64,000 nucleotides of DNA from Daldinia sp. FL1419 (Eukaryota; Ascomycota; Sordariomycetes; Xylariales; Hypoxylaceae). Below, piece by piece: positions 35,659-46,218 of the stretch. The stretch covers positions 81,584-145,583 of the forward strand of contig MU623437.1 in NCBI GenBank assembly GCA_025201765.1, given 5' to 3'. Made by a program: the position numbers and the translations under genes. How positions within the stretch are numbered: the first letter of the stretch is position 1; every line of letters starts with the position of its first letter. The notes below the pieces were generated by a model. The model was not told the DNA's origin and searched no databases. It saw only the letters and a program-made list of their open reading frames with translations.

Positions 35659-37503
35659 GACTAATATTCTGGTAACACTGAAACATTGGCTAAGCTCAGC
35701 CGTGAAATTCGCCATTCGGATACCGTGGATGGGTTCACATTAGTGCTGAGCAGGCAACAGCCTCGCAATATTGCACGCATCCCTTCTTCGCTACAACGTA
35801 ACGGGGGCGAAGGCAGACGCGGCGGTAGAGGAGCCTCAATGCCACATTTCGTATATATTGCAACGACGACGCGTTTTCGAATACGCGCCTAACTCTAGGC
35901 CTATCAAACTTGATATTTCGGTATTACTCACACACACTCCACGCCAGCGTCACACGTCAGCCTCTTCCGCCTCGCTCCGGCTATCTAGATTCCCGCGAGG
36001 CTACGGACCGCCGTCAAGGCCCCACCCGTTACACAATTTCTAATCCTGTTAGTGCGGACGACCACAAGATATCCCACCATTCGCAAATCCCACCCCAACG
36101 CGGATATCGTGTGGTGAAACAATATCAGCCCGGCTTCGTGCAACCAATCGAAAATGACTAAATTATTGCACCTTTTATGAGTCAAGTCACATGAATCACT
36201 ACTTCTACGTCCACGCCCCCCTAGCCTTCTCGGTATCCTGAAGTCGACGATATCAGATGATGTATCTTAAAAGTTGATAGTGTTGATACAATGGGCGATC
36301 TATCTGTACTCAAGTGCCGGAGATATGGAGGTGGCTGTGCACTCTTGTTTGCATATTCGCCTATCCACGAAGGCAAATCTTGGTGATGAGTCTTTTGCCC
36401 CTAGATCTATGCGCTGGTCGTGGCGATGCGATCCGCCACGCATAGCTCTGCTATTTATTGGTGATTATGGCCGCGGCAAAATCCCAGCCGAAGACCAAAG
36501 ATAGGTAGGCAAGGTATAATTACTTAGTGAGGCCGCCTATCGCCGTACTCAAGGTTAACAGACAGCCCAAAGTCGATGGCTCTTCAGTAGAATGCACAAC
36601 GGTTGGGTGTGGTGCGGTCACAGGATCCGTGGGCTTATGCGCCCTGTAAATGTTCCACGCAGGCTTTCGATAAATATGTCAATATGAACAATTTCACTAG
36701 ATAGTAGAATACGCCAGTGATCGCCCTCTATTGTGTATGAATCATTCTGATGTTGAAACTATGAAGTACCTGGTGTTGTTTCGTGGGCCGCCGGTCTTTT
36801 GACACCGCCGTGGATATTATTCAAGTGAACGACAAACAATGTGCAAATACCATAGAGTCTGACGTAGAATATTTTGATCCCACATAGGTTAAGCAAACAC
36901 AAATGTCGTTCCTGTTCGTAAACTCGAGCCTAAATTTCTTGCTACACACGAGAGTAAAAGGGGGTGTTCTAAGGTGAAGTCGTATTCTCAATAACGATCT
37001 ACACAAAGTAGTTGACAATATATCTTTCAGATATCCACATATGCTAAGTTATCTCACACCTCGGCGCTTTCTTTTCAGAGTACCATAAATTGATGTACAG
37101 TTGCTATTCTAACTGGTGTGTACCTACCTATCTATACAAGTACTTACGATGCAATTCGATTTCCAAAACATCGTGTGCTGCTACAAGACCAACCGAAGCT
37201 ACAGTTTGGTGTGGGCAGAACGTGCAGTCGAGTATTATCAAAACCATTTCTATTGTAAAGTACTGGCCTGTGTTGTGTTTCTACAACCCCTTCTCTCCGG
37301 TGACAGACCGTTGGGGTGCTGCTAACCTAGTTGGTAATTCAACGAAGAGTGATTGCGTTCACGTGTAACCGTTCAGTCTGTTAAGAGCGTTGCAAGTAGA
37401 AACTTTCCGTAGAATTCATTCACTATAACCCTATCCTAGATTTGCCGTAGACCTACACCAAAAACAACTTACTTATAATTCTTCCTTATTCCCGATTGTT
37501 CCT

Positions 37504-38820
37504 TTAAGCAGCCATCTGAAGTATCTCGATGATCTTCCCCTTGTCAAGCTTCACCGGATTGACAGGGATACACAAATCGGTCAAAGAGTTCTCCGCCAGG
37601 ATGTCAAATTTATCGCTTCCGATATTGAACTGGCTTAGGCTGCGTGGTAACCCAAGAGCGCTGACGAATGATGCCATTAGATCGCCTGGGTTGATAGTGT
37701 CCCTGTCCGCCTCCTTTAATCCGAGGGCCTCGACGACAACTGGTTCGTCCCAGAACGCTGATGATACCATTCGAAGAGAGTCCTGCACCTTCCTGTCACC
37801 ATGATCCCAATTGTACTTCATCACAAACGGGAGCATGATGCAGCTTGTTTCGCCATGTCCCACACCCATTGGGCCCAGCTGGTGTCCTATTCCATGCTGT
37901 AATGTAAATCAGTAATGATGATACACCGGGTTAGACATGGGCAGAACCAATCTAATGCTACATACGCTGGCGCCCATACCACACGACAGTGACTTGACAG
38001 CACTCTTGAGCGCAAGCTGCGTCTGCAAACGCGCACCAAGGTCATCCCACTTCTGCTTAGTGTTCAGCAAGCCTACCAACAAGCTCCGGAGGGCCGCGAG
38101 GAGTTCGGTAGTTAATTCCGGGCTCGCGTGAGGCAAGTTGGCGTATAGACCCTCGGTACAATGGTCAACTGCTCGGACTCCGGTAGAAAGCCAAAAGCGT
38201 GCCGGCGTGGATACTGTAAGTGCGGGGTCGAATACCACGATGTCAGCGACGACAGACTCGTGAATCAAGTTCCTCTTTTCGAAGGTCTGCATATTTGTCG
38301 CCGCGCCGGCTGGTGTAAATTCACCGGCAGACAGGCTCGTCGGTACATTGATAACCGGGATAGTTGCCGGCTTAACCCCGGCGGCTGTAGTGACTAGGTT
38401 GGTGAGATCCGGGATACATTTGTCGAATATTTCGTACGCTCTTTGGGTATCTGATACTTCATTCGCGGCGAATAGTCGAGCTAGCTTAACGCCGTCTGAG
38501 ATTGATCCTGCCCCAAGAGTAATGATAAGATCTGGATTCTTCACGTTCAGGTCGTCCGCGAGAGCCAGCACATCCTCTAGCGGAGTATGAGGAAGAATGC
38601 CATAGCGGACCCCGACGATTTTATTTCCGAGGGCGTTCTCGAGGGCTATGAAGGCCTCGGTCCTGCTAATGGATTTGGATACCACGATGTAAATGCGTGA
38701 GGCGTGAAAGGTATTCACGGCATGGTGAGCACAGGCTCTTTCAAATGTCAAACCGTGCGAGATGTAAGGCCTTAGCTTCGATGGGAAGGCTGCAAAATAA
38801 GATTCACCTGGGGCTGCCAT
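37504..38820 (-). CDS. Iron-ADH superfamily enzyme, maleylacetate-reductase-like, 415 aa
   Basis: Two exons on the minus strand, 38820-37966 and 37896-37504, with a 69-nt GT-AG intron (GTATGT...TTACAG). The joined sequence reads GMGAS-HGIGHQLGP across the junction. An N-terminal dinucleotide-binding half carries LGAGSISDGVKLARL (about 102-116) and IPVINVPTSLSAGEFTP (154-170). The C-terminal half carries the metal/substrate region STGVRAVDHCTEGLYA (212-227), HGIGHQLG (286-293) and GHGETS. In Fe-dependent members the first metal ligand is an Asp four residues before the first His; here that position is Arg216, while His220, His286 and His299 remain. Maleylacetate reductases also lack this Asp, so an NAD(P)H reductase of the hydroxyquinol/maleylacetate type is more likely than an iron alcohol dehydrogenase. 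Substrate is unproven. It is divergent to a transporter gene. Confidence 0.88.
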
Positions 38821-40153
38821 AGTGAATGTAGCTGTTTCATTTTGTCAGTAGCTTTTCATGAAGTTTGGTATGAAAGTCTGATAGAGCAACATGATACCTT
38901 CTTGGCTCTTTAGGGTTGATCCGACTGAGTATGGTTGGTAAAGCTATAAACTTGCTTATCCTCGCGAGTATTCTTGGGTGAATTATCGACAATAGTCGTG
39001 TTTAGACAAGATAGAATGAAGTCTCTTTAAACGATTTTAAGACGGCTACTCCTCATGAATGAACGGAGCCGATGCGCCCCTATCAATCACCCCATACTCC
39101 AACTCGTAGGGTTCAGATATCGATGAGCTTCCTATCCCCGTTATGTCCGTCATCTGGTAGCCGACCATGTAACCTTTGGTATCCCATATATTATTAAACT
39201 ATGCGCGAACACGGAAAAACTATAGTAAACTGTATAATCGGGTAGGTATCTGGGCTCATCGAAGCTTGTTTGGGAACTTATCCCATTGCTTAGATTGTGG
39301 GCGCACTTTGTCTGGGAATCGTACCTATACCTGGAAGATTTGTTAACCAACGATAAAGTCTTTAATACCGCTAAATTCATTAGTGATTAGTGACTATCTT
39401 GGTTAAGCTATATGAAGTATATTGTGAAGCGAAGCGAATTAGAGTTGGTATGTTGCAGTATCATGTCAAGCAAATGAGATACTGATGTCCACGAATTGGC
39501 TATTCCATAAATCAGAATGACGGATTCAAATATCATGATAGGAGCATGAGGGTGTAAGCTAGAGAATTACTTAATTTAGACGTCAAACTTGGACTGAACC
39601 CAATCAGAATAGGTAGCTTATCCGCTCGAGGTCCCGTCGGCTTAAAGGATCACCGGACTCTACACCACTTGGGAGACGGATAAAGGTATGATTTGTGACG
39701 GGAGCTGTCGACATCTCTAGGGGTTGAATGAAGATGGTCTTACTATCTCACGGCTTTTGGATCGTGGATAGATTCGTCGGTACCGACTCGGCTAAAGAGA
39801 CATCGCCCAGTGTTCGTAAGTGATCTAATCGATCGCCCTTGTTATTCCCGAGTTCATTGCCAAAGCTATCTACATGCCACCGAGGAATGTGAAAAGCAAG
39901 CCCAACACCAAATCACGAGATAGGAGGTTAAGAATTGATGGCCACTTAACGGCGTCCCTTGTGGAGGGTACCCCCAGCATTCCCGTTACGGCTTGAAACT
40001 AATCAGCACACCATCAGCGGATATCCCCAAATAGATTCCATGAGCATTTTCAAGTAACGGCCATTGATAAGGATCTGGGAGTATTATATGCCACTGGGCT
40101 ACAACCTCTTGCGCATGTGCGGCTACCATCTACACGTATCCAACCACGCGGCC
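38821..40153. other. Shared upstream region of a divergent enzyme/transporter pair
   Basis: 1.3 kb between the starts of the maleylacetate-reductase-like gene (-) and the MFS gene (+), so it probably contains both promoters. No gene or clear operator was recognised. A TGATAAGG (GATA-type word) lies at about 40065-40072, close upstream of the MFS start. Confidence 0.5.
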
Positions 40154-42142
40154 ATGTCGTTCACAGACTCGCTCTTCAGAAGCTCAGTTTGGAGCTATGA
40201 AACGACCCATGATATTATGCTCCGTCGCCTGAGCGACGTTCGTACACCACCCGGGAATATTGCGACGACTAGTTCGCCGGAGCGCCAGTCCAGATTCTCG
40301 ATCAGCAGCGACGAGGACCACCCCACGAGCTCAGGATCCTTCAGCGCAATTCGTTCGCCATTATCCCAGGGATCTCGAAAATCGCAAAATCGAGAAAAGT
40401 CCCTACCACCTGTGCCGAGAGCATATAGTCTCGCACGACAATCGAATGGCCACGTAAGTTTAAGACCTCCTGGGCTTCGAGCTATCGATGAAATATCCTG
40501 GCCGATGCCTCCCGGAACAAAACCCCCGCCGCGAATTCCTAGAGACTCAGGTTATATGGCTAGCAAGATGTCAAGGATACGCGTAGGCCTCTTTATATCG
40601 ACGATCTGCACTGCCCAGCTATGTGCTCGTGAGTTGAGTACCTGGGTAGCTACCACATGGCAATAGTTAATACAAGCGATAGAAGCAGGCATCGGTCAAA
40701 CATTGGCGATACTCCGTGAAATAGGGGCTAGCTTTGGTATTGCTAGTACCAGCGATCTGATTTGGGTTCTTGCTGGATATAGCCTGGCTATTGGTACCTT
40801 CATCTTAATAGCGGGAAGGCTAGGCGACACGTACGGATATAAACGAGTATTTCTCGTTGGATTCGTCTGGTCGGCTGTGTGGTCTACCGTTTCAGGATCT
40901 GCGATCTATTCAACTCACGTCCTATTCATGATATCTCGAGTGTTCCACGGCCTAGGCGCCGCTCTTTCACTCCCAAACGGCCTCGCACTTCTAGGGGTAG
41001 CCTACCCTCCTGGGAAGCAAAAGGCTATGGTTTTCACCCTTGTTGCGACCATGGCGCCCGTGGGTATTATCATCGGGGCAGCAAGCGCAAGTTTATTCGC
41101 GTTGGTTTGGTGGCCGTTGACGTACTGGGTCTTTGCCGTCACGCTTATTTCCATTGCCGCAGTCGGACATTTTACCATACCTGAGCCTCCCCCAAGGGGT
41201 GAAATACCCGCCAACCTTCGCGCTGCAATGTGTGATCTCGATATACCGGGAGCGATCGCGGGGGTTTCAGCGCTCGTGCTGATAAGTTTTGCTTGGAATC
41301 AGGCTCCTCTTGTTGGATGGCGAGAACCGTATCTTTGGATTGCTCTAATCGTCGGCGTTCTGCTTGCAATACTATTCGTGTTGATCGAAATATACTACGC
41401 GCCCAAACCGCTCATACCATTCTACGCACTTTCATCCGACGTACCTTTTATTCTGGTTGCGGGGGCATGTGGTTGGTCGTGTTTCGGGATTTGGGCCTCA
41501 TATACTTGGCAATTTGTCGAGAATGTTCGCGAGATTCCTCCGCTTCTGGTATGTATAGGCACACTCCGCAGTTAAGCAACCTGGCTGACTCCTATATCAC
41601 CCAAGGCTACAGCATATGTCAGCCCGTGTATTATCGTGGGTTGTCTGGCGACGGTATCAACTGGCTTCGTCCTCCAACGGTTGGGTCCATCCGTCGTCGT
41701 ATTCATATCGCTCTTGGGGTTCACTCTAGGGTCTGCGCTTATCGCTACTATGCCTGCTATGCAAATATATTGGACCCAATTGTTCTTTTCTGTGTTGGTC
41801 GTCTCTTGGGCAATGGATACGGGTTTTCCAGCCACAACGTTGGCTTTATCAAACGCAGTCGAACGAAAGCACCAGGGTACCGCGGCAAGTCTAGTTAGTA
41901 CTGTGATGAACTATAGCATTTCGATTGGCTTGGGTATAGCTAGGACTGTGGAGGCCTATGTGACAAGAGGCGAACAATCCGTAGAGAGTAAGTTGGAAGG
42001 GTACCGGGCTGCTCTATATACTGCGATCAGTTTAGCAGGGTTGGGCACTCTTATTTGCTCGATCATTCTATTGAAAATCTTCTGGCGGGAGCAAAGGAGA
42101 TCTCATAAGCATCGCAGCGAGCTAGAAGTACAGCAAATCTAA
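40154..42142 (+). CDS. MFS transporter, DHA2/ATR1-AMF1-like, about 625 aa
   Basis: Three exons: 40154-40628, 40683-41548, 41606-42142. The 54-nt and 57-nt GT-AG introns restore QLCAQAGIGQTLAIL and IPPLLATAYVSPCIIV. I chose the ATG at 40154 (MSFTDSLFRSS); an in-frame ATG at 40088 would add 22 residues. A long Ser/Pro-rich cytosolic N-terminus (about 140 residues) precedes about 14 hydrophobic helices. The loop motif GRLGDTYGYKRVFLVG is the MFS motif A in the form seen in fungal ATR1 (aminotriazole resistance) and AMF1 (low-affinity ammonium) proteins. Plasma-membrane export or uptake of a small solute is expected; the substrate cannot be read from sequence. Head-to-head with the maleylacetate-reductase-like gene, which suggests joint regulation. 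Confidence 0.88.
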
Positions 42143-43489
42143 GCCTTCCATCGCTGATTGATTATCTGAGCCGTTATCCAATTCCTTGGGTGCATCTTCG
42201 ACTTCTGCGCGTATGACTAACTCAATATCCCTGAAGATATCGCAGATATCGCAGCAGCCTCTTGAATTATCGTTTGCGCATAAGATATATTCAGCCATCA
42301 GAGTTTCTAATTTCATCGCCACGGGCCTTCTAACCTTTGTTGCGAGTAGTCTCTTTCCCCAGTCCTTGCCTATCCCTACCTATCAAACAAGCATAAGTAG
42401 AAAAGGCTTCGATGAGACTGGTTGGTAGGGTGGTTGGCTTGCTGAGATTGGCGGCTACGGTAAAGCTTTAAGAGTTCACCTGTAAAAGAGATGACCTGCA
42501 TCACATTACAGACGAGACTTAGCGTCGCAATTGCTTCTGCCACGATTGGTTATACTGGCGACTCTGATAAAGTCATAAGATGAGAATATTTAGTCGGGAA
42601 TATAAGGGAATAAACTCGACAAGGCTCTCGCCGCAAAGACGCCCAAATAAGCCAAATTACCAAGTAGCCCATGGAACGTCTCATAGCCACCCTCTCGCAT
42701 AATGCAGCTGCTATTGGCTGTCATCCTGTATATTGATCGCGGTATTACGCGGGTAATTCGCGAACCTTCTCGGAATTTAGAGTATCTTGTTACTGAGTGT
42801 TTTATTGCTAGGTTGATTTTAAACGCTGGATTTACTCTGTGAGCCAGTAAATTCACCAGGCACGAAGCTGATGTTGATTTCTCTACTTATAATCGTCATA
42901 GAGTTGAGAGTTTTGGGGTTTGATTACCAAGTTGCCAAAATGACTCGGGTGGTACCTATCCAAGTAGAACCTACCTATGTACCTAGGTAGCACCTACCCG
43001 GGCAGCTATGTATAGTACCTCTTGGCGTATTGTACATTGCTAAATTGTTATCCCACAGCCACAATAAAAGACAGCTAGGGGTTACCTACTAGGTACTAGG
43101 TAGCGCTAACTACCAGGTAAATACATAGGTCCGAATGACGTGTATGTTGCCCCTCGTTGTTTCGTTAGCCCCTCAATTCGGTGGGAATGGCAGGGGATAG
43201 AAACATGCACTACAAGCTTGTGACACGGCCATAGACAAGTACATAGAATCAGGTGCTAGGTTAAGACTTTATAAGTGATTGAATAAGAAGTCGCATGCCG
43301 ACGTATTTCATTTAACTCAGGCCTCCAATTTCGTTCTTTTCTTCAACTCGTCCTAAGCTACCCACTTCTCTACCTATCTACCTATCTATCCATCCATCCA
43401 TCCATCTCTATACGTTTGACTCTTTACGTCGCATCCTCTCTGTACTCGTATATCACAATATTACCCCTCAAATCTATTAACCCATCACC
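42143..43489. other. Intergenic region and 5' leader of the Vip1-like gene
   Basis: 1.3 kb without a supported gene. It has a perfect 9-bp duplication agatatcgc at 42235-42252, clustered CCTAGG/GGTACC words (42955-43020 and 43080-43110), and a pyrimidine-rich leader with (CTAT/CCAT) microsatellite at about 43370-43410, just before the ATG at 43490. Confidence 0.5.
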
Positions 43490-44479
43490 ATGGCTTCCAA
43501 CTTGACCGTTCTGGTGAAAAATATTAGCGCAGACGCAAGCGATAACGAAGTTAAGGACTTCTTTAGCTTCTGGTATGCCTACCTACTGATCATACGCACC
43601 ATTGTCGTCTACTAACCCCGATCAAATAGCGGCAAGATAACCGAAATCAAGGTCACACCTGGTGAAGGCAACACAAAAGATGCTAGCGTCACCTTCGAGA
43701 AGGAGACTGCTGCCAAAACCGCACAGCTCCTAAACAATACCCAACTAAAAGGATCGCAAATTTCCGTAATTCCCGCCGATGGCAAAGCCGATGACGGTAC
43801 TCCTCATACCACCAACACCGACCGCGACACCGATGAGATTACCCAGGAAGAAAAGCCCAGAAGCCGTATATTGGCCGAGTACCTTGCCCATGGCTATGTT
43901 GTCGGCGACGCAGCTCTCCAGCGCGCGATCGAGCTCGATCACAAGCACGGCGTGACCAGCCGATTCATGAACACCTTGATGAACCTCGACCAGAAGTACC
44001 ATGCTACCGAACGTGCCAAGGCGACCGACCAATCGTACGGTATTACGAACCGAGCCAGCAGCCTCTTTAGCGGTATCAGCTCGTACTTTGAGAAAGCGAC
44101 AAACTCCCCTACTGGCAAGAAGCTAGTCAAGTTCTATACCGAAAGCCAGCGTCAAGTGCAAGATATCCATGCCGAGGCGCGCCGCTTGGCTGATCTCAAG
44201 AAGGAGGAGCACGGTGGTTCCGCATACAAGGCTTCGGGGCTTGAGAGGGTTTTCGGTAAGGAGCAGGCTGCAGCAACAACCTCTGGTGACGCCAGTGCTC
44301 CAGTAGACCCATGTAAGCCTCTTTATAACGCGTATAGAAATTGCATCAAAATGGTCACTAACAAGTCGTGTTCAGCTGCGGTCCCCCCGCCTGGTCCCAA
44401 GGCCGGTACTGAGGAGTCTACTCCTCTGAGCACTACGGGAGCTATCCCTTCGAAGGCTCCTGGCGACGAGAAGGCATAA
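43490..44479 (+). CDS. vip1: Vip1-like RRM protein, 289 aa
   Basis: Three exons: 43490-43572, 43630-44312, 44376-44479. The first intron (57 nt) is needed to read FFSFCGKITEIKV. The second (GTAAGC, branch CACTAAC, TTCAG; 63 nt) is a multiple of three and lacks an in-frame stop, so unspliced mRNA would still code a 310-aa protein. An RRM spans about residues 5-77 with RNP2 LTVLVKNIS and RNP1-like DASVTFEK. The rest is a helical C-terminal part conserved in fungal Vip1 proteins (LAEYLAHGYVVGDAALQRAI, ELDHKHGVTSRFMNTL). The S. pombe and N. crassa homologues are called Vip1 (an old 'actin cytoskeleton' label); the real cellular role is poorly known. RNA binding is inferred from the domain. Confidence 0.93.
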
Positions 44480-45003
44480 ATAGGTATTAATGGAGCAGTT
44501 TGATGCCGTTATGAAATTTTACGACTATGGTACTTGGTTCAGTGTAGCTTGTATTAGTCGGATATAGCAGTCTAATTGCAATGCGTTTCCGATGATCAAG
44601 CTTTAGCCCCATCTTACGTGCCGTATGCTGTTTAAAATATGTCCTAACTCTTATAGTAATTAGTGTAGTTATGTATGTACACATATAACTTTGAAACTTT
44701 GACTATATTATAGCCAACGTTATGAAGAATCTAACCTGTTAGCATATAACGTATATTTACGCAAGGATCGATAACTGTCGCAGATTATTTCAACAGTACT
44801 GTAGCTCAATTATTATCACGATGAAAACACACGACAAACATTCTATCGTGAAATTTGTCAAATTTATTTCAATTAACCAATCGACGTCAAGGCGAATATT
44901 CTAAGCCACGCCAAACATATACGTGATATAATTTCCCTTTCCTATGAAACAATATATTGCTTGCTGTAAAATTCCGAGTATCCCAATACTAGATTCTATC
45001 CCT
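44480..45003. other. Convergent 3' region
   Basis: 0.5 kb of AT-richer DNA between the stops of the Vip1-like gene (+) and the 72-aa gene (-). Nothing beyond presumed 3' UTRs is seen. Confidence 0.5.
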
Positions 45004-45286
45004 TTAAGATGGTTTGGTAGTTTTACTGAACTTTTCGTTGACCGCGTCCTCAAGCGGTCCCTTGGGGTTTGAGGTGAGGTTCTATAGGTTTAGTTAGTAT
45101 TGGGTTTAACACCATTACCATGACGTGAAAGAACTGGCTACTCACGTTTAGTTGGTCTTGTAGAGACTCCTTCTTGTTGGGCGCATCATCTGTGCCTTGT
45201 CCGGAAGCGGGCGCCTCTTGTAATTGACGGCCGGTTTGGCTCTCAGGGGGAGGAGACTGACGGCCTTCGTTCGATGCAGACGACAT
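45004..45286 (-). CDS. Small disordered conserved fungal protein, 72 aa
   Basis: Two exons on the minus strand, 45286-45146 and 45081-45004; the 64-nt intron has donor GTGAGT, branch TACTAAC and acceptor TATAG. The product starts MSSASNEGRQSPPPESQTGR, is Ser/Pro/Gln/Glu-rich, and ends LTSNPKGPLEDAVNEKFSK plus a short tail. Reading through the intron gives an unrelated hydrophobic C-terminus, so the spliced form is clearly preferred. The pattern 'SNP.GPLEDA...K' recurs in small hypothetical proteins of filamentous ascomycetes, as far as I recall. There is no signal peptide and no cysteine. The function is unknown. It is easily missed by automatic calling because each exon is short. Confidence 0.8.
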
Positions 45287-46218
45287 TGTGTATGATTGAT
45301 GGGCTTTTAAAGGTATAGTTGAGTTTCTAGATATACGTTGAATAGTAGTTTGTAGTTGATGGGTCTCGATGGTTGAAGAGAGATGGAAGCTAGACGACAA
45401 AGAGCAGTTAAATATAAAGTTCAGAACGCCCTAAGTATGCGTAAGATCGGAAATTACCTACATAGTACGCAATCTACGAGTTTCTAATACGGATGACGGA
45501 TATACCTTGAAACGCGGTTTGACATCAGAGCAGTCGTCAATGCCGTCATGCCCCCATATTCAACCGTCGAGCAAAGCGAATTATTTACGTCATTGTCTTC
45601 TCTTATCGATAATTGATGATGAAGCCCTGGTGGGGGGCTCTTTAGGAGCATCTAGACCGGAAAGGGCTTAAGTGACGGCATGTACGAGGTACATGGTAGC
45701 TTGCTGATACATAGGTACATCCCAGCTATATGAGGTACATACACTAGGTACCTATAGGCAAGTGGTACTAGGGTGGGTCAAAGATAAACAGCTCAAGCCA
45801 CGACCCATAATAAAGTTTCCTATCAGTAAGGCTGAAGGACCCCGCAGAAGCTGGAAAGTTTACAGAGCACCTTTGGGGCATTGGTCAGATTGGCAGGTTC
45901 TTGGCGGCGTAGACCACTAAACGCGACCGACTTCACTGTAAACAGTACGATTGTTTCCTAATAACTCTGCCTAAACATCTGCCTAAACAAATACTAACTG
46001 ACTAGTTGGGATTTTGTAAATCTTTCGTCACGACGTCCTATTTACGAACGAAGCAATGTAACCACATTCGACGGAACCAAATTGGGACCGAGTCTTTTGT
46101 GTGTGTTTTACGTGCTGATATTCGGAGTATTCTTAGCCAGGTACTCTCTTATGAATGTGATTAAGACGTCAAACAATTCAAGGATATCAAATAGTTTGAT
46201 ATCGTAGGGTTGGTCAAG
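45287..46218. other. Divergent intergenic region
   Basis: 0.9 kb between the starts of the 72-aa protein gene (-) and the coiled-coil/Ser-rich gene (+). It holds a TACCTA/GGTACAT cluster at about 45685-45765 and a 12-bp duplication ctgcctaaacat/ctgcctaaacaa near 45966-45990. No gene seen. Confidence 0.5.

Larger units (their letters stand above)
27936..37503. other. 9.6-kb gene desert
   Basis: No supported gene. About 27936-28500 is pyrimidine/purine-rich and probably holds the promoter and 5' UTR of the 26.7-kb gene. The rest has many short open frames without domains or credible intron links. Landmarks are 9-bp arrays at 30430-30465, 31385-31411, 33614-33658 and 35632-35658, an 11-bp perfect hairpin at 33197-33222, a poly-T tract (about 32919-32945), and TACCTA words near 30590-30615 and 31505-31525. 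Composition is ordinary, so silent transposon remains are not obvious. Confidence 0.5.
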
